A stretch of 64,000 nt of DNA from Actinomycetospora sp. NBRC 106375 (GTDB taxonomy: Bacteria > Actinomycetota > Actinomycetes > Mycobacteriales > Pseudonocardiaceae): NCBI RefSeq assembly GCF_030269665.1, contig NZ_BSTS01000011.1, positions 1 through 64,000 of the forward strand, written 5' to 3'. Each line of letters starts with the position of its first letter. Position 1 is the first letter of the stretch. The notes beneath the pieces are model-generated. The model saw only the letters and a program-made list of their open reading frames with translations, was not told where the DNA came from and ran no database searches. The position numbers and the translations under genes are program-made. Shown piece after piece: positions 7,601 to 15,185 of this stretch.

Positions 7601-10264
7601 GTGACGGCAGAGCCCCGGACGCGGAGCGCAGCGGAGCCGGACCGATCAGCCCGCACCGTCGTCGTCGTGGGCCACGGGATGGTCGGGCACCGCTTCGTCG
7701 AGAGCCTGCGCCGCCGTGACACCGACGGGGCGTACCGGGTCGTGCTGCTGGCCGAGGAGTCCCGGCCCGCGTACGACCGCGTCGCGCTCTCCTCGTACCT
7801 GGGCAAGGCCTCCGAGGAGGAGCTGGCGCTCGCCGACGAGGACTTCCTCGCCGACGACCTCGTCGACCTGCACCTCGACGACCGCGCCGTCGACGTCGAC
7901 CGCTCCGCCCGGGTGGTGACGACCGCGGGCGGGCGCCGCGTGCCCTACGACGAGCTGGTGCTCGCCACGGGCTCGGTGCCGTTCGTGCCGCCGGTTCCCG
8001 GGCGTGAGCTCGACGACGTCTTCGTCTACCGCACGCTCGACGACCTCGACGCGCTGCGCTCCGCCACCGAGGCCGCGACCGCCCGCGCGGGGGCCGGGCG
8101 GCATGCCGGCGTCGTCGTGGGCGGCGGGCTGCTCGGGCTGGAGGCCGCCGACGCGCTGCGCACCCTCGGGCTCGTCCCGCACGTCGTCGAGATGGCGCCG
8201 CGGCTGATGCCGGTGCAGGTGGACGAGGGCGGCGGGGCGCTGCTGCGCCGGCTCGTCGGCGACCTCGGACTGCGGGTGCACACCGGCGTATCGACCTCGG
8301 AGATCCGGCGCGACCACCGGGGCGGTCTCACCGTCTTCCTCTCCGACGGCACCGAGCTCGACGCGTCGGTCGTCGTGTTCTCCGCGGGCATCCGCCCAGC
8401 CGACGCGCTCGCGCGCGACATCGGGCTGCCGGTGGCCGAGCGCGGGGGCGTGCTGGTCGACGGCCGGTGCCGCACGCAGGACGAGCACGTGTGGGCGATC
8501 GGCGAGGTCGCGGCTGTCGACGGGAAGACCTACGGGCTGGTCGCTCCGGGGTACGCGATGGCCGAGGTCGTCGCCGACCGGCTCACGGGCGGCGGGTCCC
8601 GGTTCACCGAGGCCGACATGTCGACCAAGCTCAAGCTGCTCGGGGTCGACGTGGCCTCGTTCGGTGACGCGCACGCGACCGCCGGCGGGGCGCTGGAGGT
8701 ACGTCTCGACGACCCCGTCGCCGGGACGTACTCCAAGCTCGTGGTGACGGACGACGGCCGGACGCTGCTCGGCGGCGTCCTCGTCGGCGACGCGTCGAAC
8801 TACGAGACGCTGCGCGGGTTCCTCGGCGAGGCGCTGCCCGGCGACCCGATGGCGCTCATCGCGCCGGCGGGCGAGGGCGCCGTGGGCGTCGGGATCGACG
8901 CGCTGCCCGACGGCGCGCAGATCTGCTCGTGCAACGCGGTGACCAAGGGCGCGCTCGTCGAGGCGATCGCCTCGGGCGAGGCGTCGACGGTGCCCGAGCT
9001 GAAGGCCTGCACGCGGGCCGGGACGACGTGCGGCTCGTGCGTCCCGACGCTGGGCAAGGTGCTCGCGTCGTGCGGGGTCGAGGTCTCGACGGCCCTGTGC
9101 GAGCACTTCACCCAGAGCCGCGCGGAGCTCTACGAGATCGTCATGGCGACGGGGCTCACGACGTTCTCGCAGATCGTCGGGGAGTACGGCACCGGGCGTG
9201 GGTGCGACGTCTGCAAGCCCGCGGTCGCGTCGATGCTCGCGACACTCGCCGGTGGGCACGTCCTCGACGGCGAGCAGGCCGTCCTGCAGGACACCAACGA
9301 CCACTTCCTCGCGAACATGCAGCGCAACGGCACGTACTCGATCGTGCCGCGGCTGCCCGGCGGGGAGGTCAGCGGCGAGGGCCTCATCGTCATCGGGGAG
9401 ATCGCCCGCGACTTCGGGCTCTACACGAAGATCACCGGTGGCCAGCGGATCGACATGTTCGGCGCCCGCGTCGAGCAGCTGCCCGCGATCTGGCGGCGGC
9501 TCGTCGACGCCGGGTTCGAGTCCGGGCACGCGTACGGCAAGGCGCTGCGCACCGTGAAGTCGTGCGTCGGCACGGACTGGTGCCGCTACGGCGTGCAGGA
9601 CTCGGTGTCGCTCGCCGTCGCGCTCGAGCTGCGCTACCGAGGGCTGCGGTCCCCGCACAAGCTGAAGTCCGGGGTCAGCGGGTGCGCCCGCGAGTGTGCC
9701 GAGGCGCGGTCGAAGGACTTCGGGGTGATCGCCACCGAGCACGGCTGGAACCTCTACGTCGGCGGCAACGGCGGCTTCACCCCGCGGCACGCCGAGCTGA
9801 TCGCATCCGACCTCGACACCACGACGCTCGTGCGCACGATCGATCGGTTCCTCATGTTCTACGTGCGCACCGCCGACCGGCTGCAGCGCACGGCGCCGTG
9901 GATCGAGGGGCTGGAGGGCGGCCTCGACCACCTGCGCGAGGTGATCATGGAGGACTCGCTGGGCATCTGCCCGTCGCTCGACGAGCAGATGGCGCGGCAC
10001 GTGTCGTCGTACGCCGACGAGTGGGCGGCGGTCCTCGACGACCCGGAGAAGCTCGCGCGGTTCACCTCGTTCGTCAACGCGCCGGGCACACCGGACCCCA
10101 GCGTCGAGTTCGTCGACCACCGCGGGCACCGCGTGCCCGCCGGGATGCGGGACGGCCAGCCGACGGAGGTGCCGGAGCTGGGGTTCGGGCCCCGGGTGAT
10201 CGCCGGCCCGCGTCTCCCGGTGCACGACTCCGCGTCCCGATCCCCGGAGGAGGTGGGCGTGTGA
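7601..10264 (+). CDS. nirB: Assimilatory nitrite reductase, large subunit
   Basis: An 887-residue NAD(P)H nitrite reductase large subunit that reduces nitrite to ammonium in the cytoplasm. It has an N-terminal FAD/NAD disulfide-reductase-type module (GHGMVGHRF near residue 25; a second nucleotide loop VVGGGLLGLEAAD near residue 172), a BFD-type [2Fe-2S] region beginning at Cys442 (ICSCNAVTKG, then CTRAGTTCGSC), and the NIR/SIR halves with the siroheme-[4Fe-4S] ligands Cys655, Cys661, Cys695 and Cys699. The GTG at 7601 follows GGAGG by about 7 bases. Codons 6-14 are built from a dispersed repeat shared with nirD and adnB. The last 4 bases overlap nirD, indicating coupling. Confidence 0.95.
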   Translation: MTAEPRTRSAAEPDRSARTVVVVGHGMVGHRFVESLRRRDTDGAYRVVLLAEESRPAYDRVALSSYLGKASEEELALADEDFLADDLVDLHLDDRAVDVDRSARVVTTAGGRRVPYDELVLATGSVPFVPPVPGRELDDVFVYRTLDDLDALRSATEAATARAGAGRHAGVVVGGGLLGLEAADALRTLGLVPHVVEMAPRLMPVQVDEGGGALLRRLVGDLGLRVHTGVSTSEIRRDHRGGLTVFLSDGTELDASVVVFSAGIRPADALARDIGLPVAERGGVLVDGRCRTQDEHVWAIGEVAAVDGKTYGLVAPGYAMAEVVADRLTGGGSRFTEADMSTKLKLLGVDVASFGDAHATAGGALEVRLDDPVAGTYSKLVVTDDGRTLLGGVLVGDASNYETLRGFLGEALPGDPMALIAPAGEGAVGVGIDALPDGAQICSCNAVTKGALVEAIASGEASTVPELKACTRAGTTCGSCVPTLGKVLASCGVEVSTALCEHFTQSRAELYEIVMATGLTTFSQIVGEYGTGRGCDVCKPAVASMLATLAGGHVLDGEQAVLQDTNDHFLANMQRNGTYSIVPRLPGGEVSGEGLIVIGEIARDFGLYTKITGGQRIDMFGARVEQLPAIWRRLVDAGFESGHAYGKALRTVKSCVGTDWCRYGVQDSVSLAVALELRYRGLRSPHKLKSGVSGCARECAEARSKDFGVIATEHGWNLYVGGNGGFTPRHAELIASDLDTTTLVRTIDRFLMFYVRTADRLQRTAPWIEGLEGGLDHLREVIMEDSLGICPSLDEQMARHVSSYADEWAAVLDDPEKLARFTSFVNAPGTPDPSVEFVDHRGHRVPAGMRDGQPTEVPELGFGPRVIAGPRLPVHDSASRSPEEVGV
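7617..7643 (+). repeat. Dispersed short repeat in nirB
   Basis: The core GGAGCGCAGCGGAGC at 7623-7637 also occurs in nirD (inverted, 10286-10300) and in adnB (25713-25727). Here it encodes part of the variable N-terminal tail of NirB, ahead of the FAD domain. Confidence 0.7.
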
Positions 10265-10722
10265 CCGAGCCGAGTCGATGGTCGAGCTCCGCTGCGCTCC
10301 GTCTGCGGGAGCACCCGACCGGCACCACGGCCGGCGCCGAGGCGAAGGACCCGTCGCCGGCCCCGGTGGCCGTGGCGACGGGTCCGGTGACGACGCCGTC
10401 CGGGTGGACCGAGGTGTGTCCGCTCGAACGCGTCCAGCCCGAGCGGGCGGTCGCGGCGCTGGTGGCGGGGGAGCCCGTCGCCGTCGTCCGCACCCACGAC
10501 GACCGGATCTTCGCGCTGCACAATCTCGACCCGTTCTCGGGCGCGTCGGTGCTCTCCCGCGGCATCGTGGGCGACGTCGGCGGCACGCCGGTGATCGCGT
10601 CGCCGATCTTCAAGCAGCACTTCGCGCTGGCGGACGGTCGCTGTCTCGAGGACGCCGACGTCGCGGTGGCGACCTATCCTGTCCGGGTGGTGGAAGGCGT
10701 CGTCCAGGTCGGTCACGCGTGA
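10261..10722 (+). CDS. nirD: Assimilatory nitrite reductase, small subunit
   Basis: A 153-residue Rieske-like NirD, the small subunit of NADH nitrite reductase. The domain runs from WTEVCPLERVQPERA (about residue 46) to the end; as is usual for NirD, the Rieske cysteine and histidine ligands are absent. It is about 45 residues longer than typical NirD because of an N-terminal extension rich in Ser/Ala/Pro, part of which is encoded by an inverted copy of the dispersed repeat also found in nirB. The GTG at 10261 overlaps the nirB stop as GTGA. An internal GTG just before the Rieske fold (about 10390) is an alternative start. It overlaps the next gene by 4 bp. Confidence 0.9.
   Translation: MTEPSRWSSSAALRLREHPTGTTAGAEAKDPSPAPVAVATGPVTTPSGWTEVCPLERVQPERAVAALVAGEPVAVVRTHDDRIFALHNLDPFSGASVLSRGIVGDVGGTPVIASPIFKQHFALADGRCLEDADVAVATYPVRVVEGVVQVGHA
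10281..10310 (-). repeat. Dispersed short repeat in nirD (inverted)
   Basis: Read on the minus strand, bases 10304 to 10281 are identical over 24 bases to 25710-25733 in adnB. The repeat encodes residues near 7-16 of the NirD extension, outside the folded domain. Confidence 0.75.
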
Positions 10723-11627
10723 CGGGCCGCCCGCTCGAGGGGTGGCGGGTCGGCGTGACGGCCGACCGACGCGCCGACGACCAGCTCGACCTCCTGCGTC
10801 GCAAGGGCGCGGAGGTGGTGCACGGCCCGACGATGCGGATCGTGCCGCTCGAGGACGACGCGGAGCTCGCGGAGACCACGCGGGCGCTCGTCGCCGCGCC
10901 GCCGGCGGTCGTCGTGGCCACCACCGGGCAGGGGTTCCGGGGGTGGCTGGAGGTCGCGTCGTCGTGGGGGCTCGCGTCCGAGCTGCACGAGGTGCTCGGG
11001 TCGGCGACGGTGCTGGCTCGCGGACCGAAGGCGCGTGGGGCGATCCGGGGCGCCGGGCTGCGTGAGGCGTGGTCGGCCGACGAGACCGAGTCGTCGCCCG
11101 AGGTGCTGTCCCATCTGCTCGCCCGGGGCGTCGACGGCGTCCGCGTCGCGGTCCAGCTGCACGGCGACCCGATGACCGATTTCCTCGCCGCGCTGCGCGC
11201 CGCCGGCGCCGACGTCGTCACCGTGGCGGTGTACCGGTGGGAGCCGCCGCCCGATCTCGCGGCGGTCGACGCGCTGCTCGACGCGATCGTCGCGCGCGAG
11301 GTCGACACGGTGACGTTCACCAGCGCGCCGGCGGTCGAGGGCCTCGTACACCGTGCGACGGCGCAGGGGATGCGGGACGAGGTGCTGTCGGCGCTGGCGT
11401 CGGGCGAGGTGCTCGCGACCTGCGTGGGGCCCGTGACCGCGGCGCCGCTGGAACGTCTCGGCGTCGTCGGCATCGCACCGGAGCGCTTCCGGCTCGGGGC
11501 GATGGTGAAGCGGCTGGAGGAGCACGCGGCGGCGGTGGCCGGTGGTGCTTCGGGGTCATCGGGGTCGTCGGGGTCGTCGGGGTCGTCGGGGTCGTCGGGG
11601 GCTGTCTCGGAGGCGCTCGGTTCGTGA
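10719..11627 (+). CDS. Uroporphyrinogen-III synthase-like protein
   Basis: A 302-residue HemD-fold protein. It begins with GWRVGVTADRRADDQLDLLRR, has ATTGQGFRGW around residue 68 and TFTSAPAVEGLV around residue 200, in the places expected for the two-domain HemD fold. HemD closes hydroxymethylbilane to uroporphyrinogen III, the siroheme precursor, which NirB needs. Homologues in actinobacterial nir operons often carry a C-terminal response-regulator DNA-binding domain; here that part is replaced by a short Gly/Ser repeat tail. Because the sequence is divergent, a regulatory or housekeeping role cannot be separated. The GTG overlaps nirD by 4 bp and the stop overlaps the chelatase gene by 4 bp. 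Confidence 0.78.
   Translation: MTGRPLEGWRVGVTADRRADDQLDLLRRKGAEVVHGPTMRIVPLEDDAELAETTRALVAAPPAVVVATTGQGFRGWLEVASSWGLASELHEVLGSATVLARGPKARGAIRGAGLREAWSADETESSPEVLSHLLARGVDGVRVAVQLHGDPMTDFLAALRAAGADVVTVAVYRWEPPPDLAAVDALLDAIVAREVDTVTFTSAPAVEGLVHRATAQGMRDEVLSALASGEVLATCVGPVTAAPLERLGVVGIAPERFRLGAMVKRLEEHAAAVAGGASGSSGSSGSSGSSGSSGAVSEALGS
11552..11596 (+). repeat. Five 9-bp tandem units at the 3' end of the HemD-like gene
   Basis: One GGGGTCATC unit is followed by four GGGGTCGTC units. They encode GSSGSSGSSGSSGSSG near the C-terminus. Being a multiple of 3, copy-number change keeps the frame and alters only tail length. Confidence 0.9.
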
Positions 11628-12316
11628 CCTCACCTGCTCTGCTCCTGCTCGCCCACGGCACCGAGGACCCCGCCGGGCGCGCGACCTGGGACCGGCTCGC
11701 GGTGTCCGTGCAGCAGGCGCTGCCCGAGGTCGCGGTGCGCCTGGCCTACGCCGGGGTCGCGAGCCCGTCGATGGCGTCGGTGCTCGCGGAGATCGCCGGC
11801 CCCGTCGTCGTGGTGCCCGCGTTCCTGGCGTCCGGGTTCCACGTGCGCGTCGACGTCCCGGAGCAGCTCGCCGCGATCGGGCGCGACGACGTCGTCGTGG
11901 CCGATCCCCTCGGACCCGACCCGGCGCTGGTGGGCGCGGTGCTCGACCGGCTCGCCGAGGCCGGCGGGCAGCCCGGCGACACCGTCGTGCTCGCCGCCGC
12001 CGGCTCCACCGACGCCGTGGCGCAGGACGACCTGCGCACCGCCGCCGCGCTGCTGACCGCGCGGGTGGGCCACGAGGTGCCCGTCGGCTACATCGCCGGC
12101 GGCGAGCCCCGGGTGGCGGACGTCGTCGCGTCGGCGTTCCCGCGCGGGCCGCGGGTCGTGCTCGCGACCTGGCTGCTCGCGCCCGGCGCGTTCTTCCGCT
12201 GGCTCGGCGACGCCGGCGCCGGGGTCGTCGCCGCCCCGCTGGGCGAGCACCCGGCGGTCGTCGGGGTCGTCGTCGAGCGGTACCGGGCCGCCGCCCCCGC
12301 GGGAGTGCGCCCGTGA
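11624..12316 (+). CDS. Sirohydrochlorin ferrochelatase (CbiX/SirB-like)
   Basis: A 230-residue CbiX-type chelatase with two similar halves. LLLLAHGTEDP (His11) near the start and SGFHVRVDVPEQL around residue 67 carry the two metal-binding histidines of the family. It is expected to insert Fe2+ into sirohydrochlorin to complete siroheme for NirB; a cobalt function is less likely from this context. The GTG at 11624 overlaps the HemD-like gene by 4 bp (GTGA), and its own stop overlaps the next gene the same way, so five genes from nirB onward are translationally chained. Confidence 0.88.
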   Translation: MTSPALLLLAHGTEDPAGRATWDRLAVSVQQALPEVAVRLAYAGVASPSMASVLAEIAGPVVVVPAFLASGFHVRVDVPEQLAAIGRDDVVVADPLGPDPALVGAVLDRLAEAGGQPGDTVVLAAAGSTDAVAQDDLRTAAALLTARVGHEVPVGYIAGGEPRVADVVASAFPRGPRVVLATWLLAPGAFFRWLGDAGAGVVAAPLGEHPAVVGVVVERYRAAAPAGVRP

Positions 12317-12699
12317 GCCCCGGGCTGCCGCGGACGCCCCGCGCTGACCCCGGCATGGCCGTGCACCTCTACGCGTCCGACGGGCGCTGGATCGCGTGGT
12401 ACCGGCCGGGCCTGCCGTACGTGTGGAGCACCCGCGACCGCTGGATCGGGTGGTTCCCGTGGTCCCACGAGGCGTCGCCCGAGCCGCGCGACGACGTCCT
12501 CGACCCCGACGACACGTACCTCGGCACGATCGTCGGCGACCGCCTCTTCGCACGGACCGCGCGCCGTCCACGTCCGATCCCGCGCCGGGTCGCCGAACCC
12601 CAGCGACCCGTGGGACCACCCGACGTAGACCGTGCGCAGGCCGTTCCTCCCCCGATCGGCTTCACCGACGTCGAGCTTCATCGACTTTTCGGCGACTGA
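12313..12699 (+). CDS. Unknown protein closing the nitrite operon
   Basis: A 128-residue protein whose start overlaps the chelatase stop by 4 bp, so it belongs to the nitrite operon. I do not recognise a named family with certainty. It contains aromatic repeats of the form GRWIAWYRPG, DRWIGWFPW and YLGTIVGDRLF, which resemble the short strands of four-fold beta-flower proteins (a Pfam-type domain of unknown role). The second half is Pro/Arg-rich and probably disordered. No signal peptide or membrane segment is visible. A role in nitrite reduction or siroheme handling is suggested only by position. Confidence 0.7.
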   Translation: MSPGLPRTPRADPGMAVHLYASDGRWIAWYRPGLPYVWSTRDRWIGWFPWSHEASPEPRDDVLDPDDTYLGTIVGDRLFARTARRPRPIPRRVAEPQRPVGPPDVDRAQAVPPPIGFTDVELHRLFGD

Positions 12700-12748
12700 G
12701 TGCCACCCCGATGTTTACCCCGCGTCACGATGGGGCGATGCTGTCCGC

Positions 12749-13003
12749 ATGGCCCGCGTGATCGGCACGATCGTGATATTGCTGGTGCTGTACGCGATCA
12801 TCTCCAACCCGCAGCAGGCGGCGTCGACGACACGCAGCGGCGCGTCCACGCTCGCCGACGCCGGGTCCTCGATCACGGTGTTCCTGTCGAACGTCGTCAA
12901 CGACGTCGCCGTCTCCACGGGCTCGTCGACGAGCAACGGCACCACGACCTATCCCCACGGCGGCATCGAGACGGGCGACGGCTCCACCCCCATCGACCGC
13001 TGA
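12749..13003 (+). CDS. Small single-pass membrane protein
   Basis: An 84-residue protein with one hydrophobic segment near the N-terminus (VIGTIVILLVLYAII, about residues 4-18), followed by a Ser/Thr/Gly-rich polar tail. It looks like a small anchored protein of the kind found next to many actinobacterial genes; I do not recognise a family. The ATG at 12749 is chosen because the membrane segment begins directly after it. It stands 49 bp after the nitrite operon and ends before a strong hairpin at 13038. Confidence 0.55.
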   Translation: MARVIGTIVILLVLYAIISNPQQAASTTRSGASTLADAGSSITVFLSNVVNDVAVSTGSSTSNGTTTYPHGGIETGDGSTPIDR

Positions 13004-13037
13004 CCGTCTTTCCGGGCGTCTGACCCGCGCCGGCGAT

Positions 13038-13058
13038 TCGAACAGCTGCGCTGTTCGA
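13038..13058 (+). terminator. Hairpin downstream of the small membrane gene
   Basis: TCGAACAGC (13038-13046) and GCTGTTCGA (13050-13058) form a perfect 9-bp stem with a 3-base loop. It abuts the outer end of the first 67-bp repeat and has no U-tract. It could end transcripts from both sides between the convergent genes at 13003 and 13137. Confidence 0.5.
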
Positions 13059-13122
13059 GCAATGCGGCTTTCCTGGCGTCTGACACCAGGATCGCCACAT
13101 TCTCGCCGGCACGACACGCCGG
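13056..13122 (+). repeat. 67-bp hairpin repeat, copy 1
   Basis: First of four copies of the same element (others at 14292, 20741 and 21250). It starts CGAGCAATGCGG, has TCCTGGCG facing ACCAGGA arms around 13071-13091, and ends CGACACGCCGG. It faces copy 2 as an inverted pair enclosing the AbiEi-like gene, with the CGAGCAATGCGG end outermost. Confidence 0.85.
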
Positions 13123-13136
13123 TGAGCGAAGCGGGC

Positions 13137-14117
13137 TCACGCCCCCCGCTGCCAGTCGTCCCGTTCCACGACCCGGATCTCCGGGGGAGGCAAGAGGGCG
13201 GCGACCGTGAGTCCGTCGTCGATGTCCTTCTCGACGCCGTCGGGATCGTCGCGCACCTGCGTGGGACGAGAGCCAACGATGGTCACGCCGGCGTCGCGCA
13301 GGGCGCGGCGACGTCGAGCGGTCGACTCGACCTGGTCCGCCGTCGCGAAGTGCGCGTCCACCGAATCGATCTCCCAGGCGAACCCGGTCTCTTCGACGTA
13401 GGCATCGACGACGCCGAGGAGGCGGCCGTTCCGATCGACGAGCCGGACGTTGAACTGCGCCGGCGGGAGGGCCCGGGACAGCCACCATTCCCGGGCGTCG
13501 AACTCGGCGGCCGAGTGCACACCGGCACGAACGGCGCGCAGGACCGCTCGCGGCGCCGCTGTCCCTCGTCGGCACCCGGCCTCGAGCTCCTCTTCCAGCT
13601 GCTCGATCTGGAGCATCCGCCGCTGCACGGGCTCGGCCACGAGGGCGGAGATACTGGTCGGATCGCGCCGGCGCCGCGCTTCGTCGAGGACAGCGCGCAC
13701 CAACGGCGCCACCGCGAGCCCGTCGCGCTCCACCGGGCGGGGTGGCCGGGTGGTGCGCTCCACCACGACGAACCCGACGCTGCGCACCTGGCGGTGCGCC
13801 GGGACGAGCACGTGAACGGTCTCGTCGTCCGGGAGGCGTCGGAGGCCGTGGTGGCGTGCCGCCGCCACTCCGGTCAGCATCGCGTCGGGGCCGCAGTACA
13901 CGAGAGCGGCGATCTCACGCTCGCGTCGGGTCGGCGTGCCGTTGTGCAGCAGCACGGTCCCCGGCAGGAGGCGTTGCCACGGACCGTCCTGACGACAGCG
14001 TCGGTAAGCCGTCGTCTCGTCGACGCCCAGTTCGACGAGGGTGCGGACAGCGATCACACCTTCGGTGCTCGCCTCCCGCAGCACACCGGGACTGACCGTC
14101 CACTCACCAGGTCGCAC
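13137..14117 (-). CDS. AbiEi antitoxin-like domain protein with nuclease-like C-terminus
   Basis: A 326-residue protein of a type common in Actinomycetota. The N-terminal 100 residues resemble the AbiEi winged-helix region of type IV toxin-antitoxin systems (REIAALVYCGPDAMLTGVAAARHHGL). The C-terminal part (NGRLLGVVDAYVEETGFAWEIDS, then RRRALRDAGVTIV) resembles DUF559/very-short-patch-type nuclease folds: D-x(n)-ExD is present. No AbiEii nucleotidyltransferase toxin is next to it. The GTG at 14117 has GACCCT 6 bases upstream (14129 to 14124), the leaderless pattern. The gene is enclosed by inverted copies of the 67-bp repeat, which may mark it as an acquired cassette. A defence role is possible but not shown. 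Confidence 0.72.
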   Translation of the reverse strand: MRPGEWTVSPGVLREASTEGVIAVRTLVELGVDETTAYRRCRQDGPWQRLLPGTVLLHNGTPTRREREIAALVYCGPDAMLTGVAAARHHGLRRLPDDETVHVLVPAHRQVRSVGFVVVERTTRPPRPVERDGLAVAPLVRAVLDEARRRRDPTSISALVAEPVQRRMLQIEQLEEELEAGCRRGTAAPRAVLRAVRAGVHSAAEFDAREWWLSRALPPAQFNVRLVDRNGRLLGVVDAYVEETGFAWEIDSVDAHFATADQVESTARRRRALRDAGVTIVGSRPTQVRDDPDGVEKDIDDGLTVAALLPPPEIRVVERDDWQRGA

Positions 14118-14291
14118 GCGGGAAGGGTCACCCGCCGTGCCCGGCCGTGCGAAGCGCGGCGGCCGCGCCTGTGGACGGTTTCGCGGACTGGGGACGCACG
14201 CGGGCCTTGGTGCGCCGTCCGCTCTTCTGTTCGGAGCAGCCCCGTCGTTCTGGGGGCGTTCCGTGGTCGAGGGAAGCGTGCCCCCTCTGTC

Positions 14292-14359
14292 CCGGCGTGT
14301 CGCGGAGCCGAGGATGTGGCGATTCTGGCGTCACGCGCCAGGAAAGCCGCATTGCTCGA
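14292..14359 (-). repeat. 67-bp hairpin repeat, copy 2 (inverted)
   Basis: Inverted relative to copy 1, reading CGAGCAATGCGG from 14358 leftward and ending CGACACGCCGG at 14292. It contains CTGGCGT facing ACGCGCCAG arms with a one-unit difference from the other copies. It lies upstream of the AbiEi-like gene, with its CGACACGCCGG end facing that gene. Confidence 0.85.
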
Positions 14360-14593
14360 ACCTCCCGAGTCACGGCGCTGAAACACATCGCGGAGGACGA
14401 CTCGGCCTCGTAGTCACGAGGAAACACTTCGGAAATCGCCGGTTGGTGTGCTGAGTCGCAGCGAGGAACCGGATCGCACGGTCCCGCATCCGGGGTCGGC
14501 GAGGACCCCGCCGTCCCCGAACTCTCCTTCCCCAGGGGCTGCCCGTCGCATCGCGGGCACCGCCGCACACCAGCATCCCGCGAGGAGCACAGC
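14360..14593 (+). other. Leader region of the Nit1C-like cluster
   Basis: No gene is supported. GGGGTC (14492-14497) and GACCCC (14504-14509) form a stem with a 6-base loop, and TGCCCG/CGGGCA arms around 14547-14566 form another. GAGGAG precedes the ATG at 14594. No T-tract follows the hairpins, so a terminator is unlikely. I cannot assign a riboswitch class or a clear operator. Confidence 0.4.
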
Positions 14594-15112
14594 ATGACGA
14601 GCACCGAGCTCTCCGACGTCGAGAAGAAGAGCCTCGAGGAGATCCCGCACCCCTCGCTGCCCGAGGGCTCGAGCATCTACGGCGGGACGAAGGTCTTCCC
14701 CGACCTGCAGGCCGAGGGCGGCGAGACCTACTTCACGCTGGTCCACGGCATCGCGCACGAGTCGTCGGTCAGCTTCGTCGCGGTCCTCCAGGCCACGCGC
14801 GCGCTGCGCAAGGGCTTCGAGTCCGCGATGTACTTCTACGGCCCCGGCTCGCTGAACTGCCTGGCCACGCGCGGGTTCCCCACCACCGGCACCTCGGCGT
14901 TCCCCGGTGAGCACAACATCAACGACCAGCTCAAGACGTTCATGAGCGAGGGCGGCAAGGTCTACTGCTGCCGCTTCGGCCTGTCGCTGCACGGCGCCCG
15001 CGAGGAGGACCTCATCGAGGGCGTCATCCCGACGCACCCGCTCGACGTCCAGGACGCGCTCATCTACTACGCGCGCAAGGGCGCGATCATCAACTCGACC
15101 TACCAGCTCTGA
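14594..15112 (+). CDS. MSMEG_0572/Sll0783-family nitrogen starvation protein (NitB-like)
   Basis: A 172-residue cytoplasmic protein matching the MSMEG_0572/Sll0783 family, the marker protein of Nit1C clusters. Recognisable parts are SSIYGGTKVFPDLQAEGGET (about residues 28-47), FESAMYFYGPGSLNC and EGVIPTHPLDVQDALIYYAR. The biochemical role is unknown; in cyanobacteria the family member is induced by nitrogen starvation. An AGGAG site lies upstream of the ATG. It heads a run of six same-strand genes; the radical SAM gene starts 73 bp later with its own strong ribosome site. In Pseudomonas a Nit1C cluster has been linked to growth on cyanide as nitrogen source. Confidence 0.9.
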   Translation: MTSTELSDVEKKSLEEIPHPSLPEGSSIYGGTKVFPDLQAEGGETYFTLVHGIAHESSVSFVAVLQATRALRKGFESAMYFYGPGSLNCLATRGFPTTGTSAFPGEHNINDQLKTFMSEGGKVYCCRFGLSLHGAREEDLIEGVIPTHPLDVQDALIYYARKGAIINSTYQL

Positions 15113-15185
15113 CGTGACGCGGCCGGCGCGGGGACACCCGCGCCGGCCGTGACCACCCCCGATCCAGAGCACAGGAGGTCAGCCG

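Noticed and set aside
14406-14436. GlnR-like half sites (GTAGT, GAAAC) upstream of the Nit1C-like cluster
   Set aside because: The 6-base spacing fits only one combination and two key bases are wrong, so I do not list it as an operator.
14460-14593. Guanidine or glutamine riboswitch in the leader of the Nit1C-like cluster
   Set aside because: Hairpins are present but none of the conserved bases of the riboswitch classes I know can be placed.
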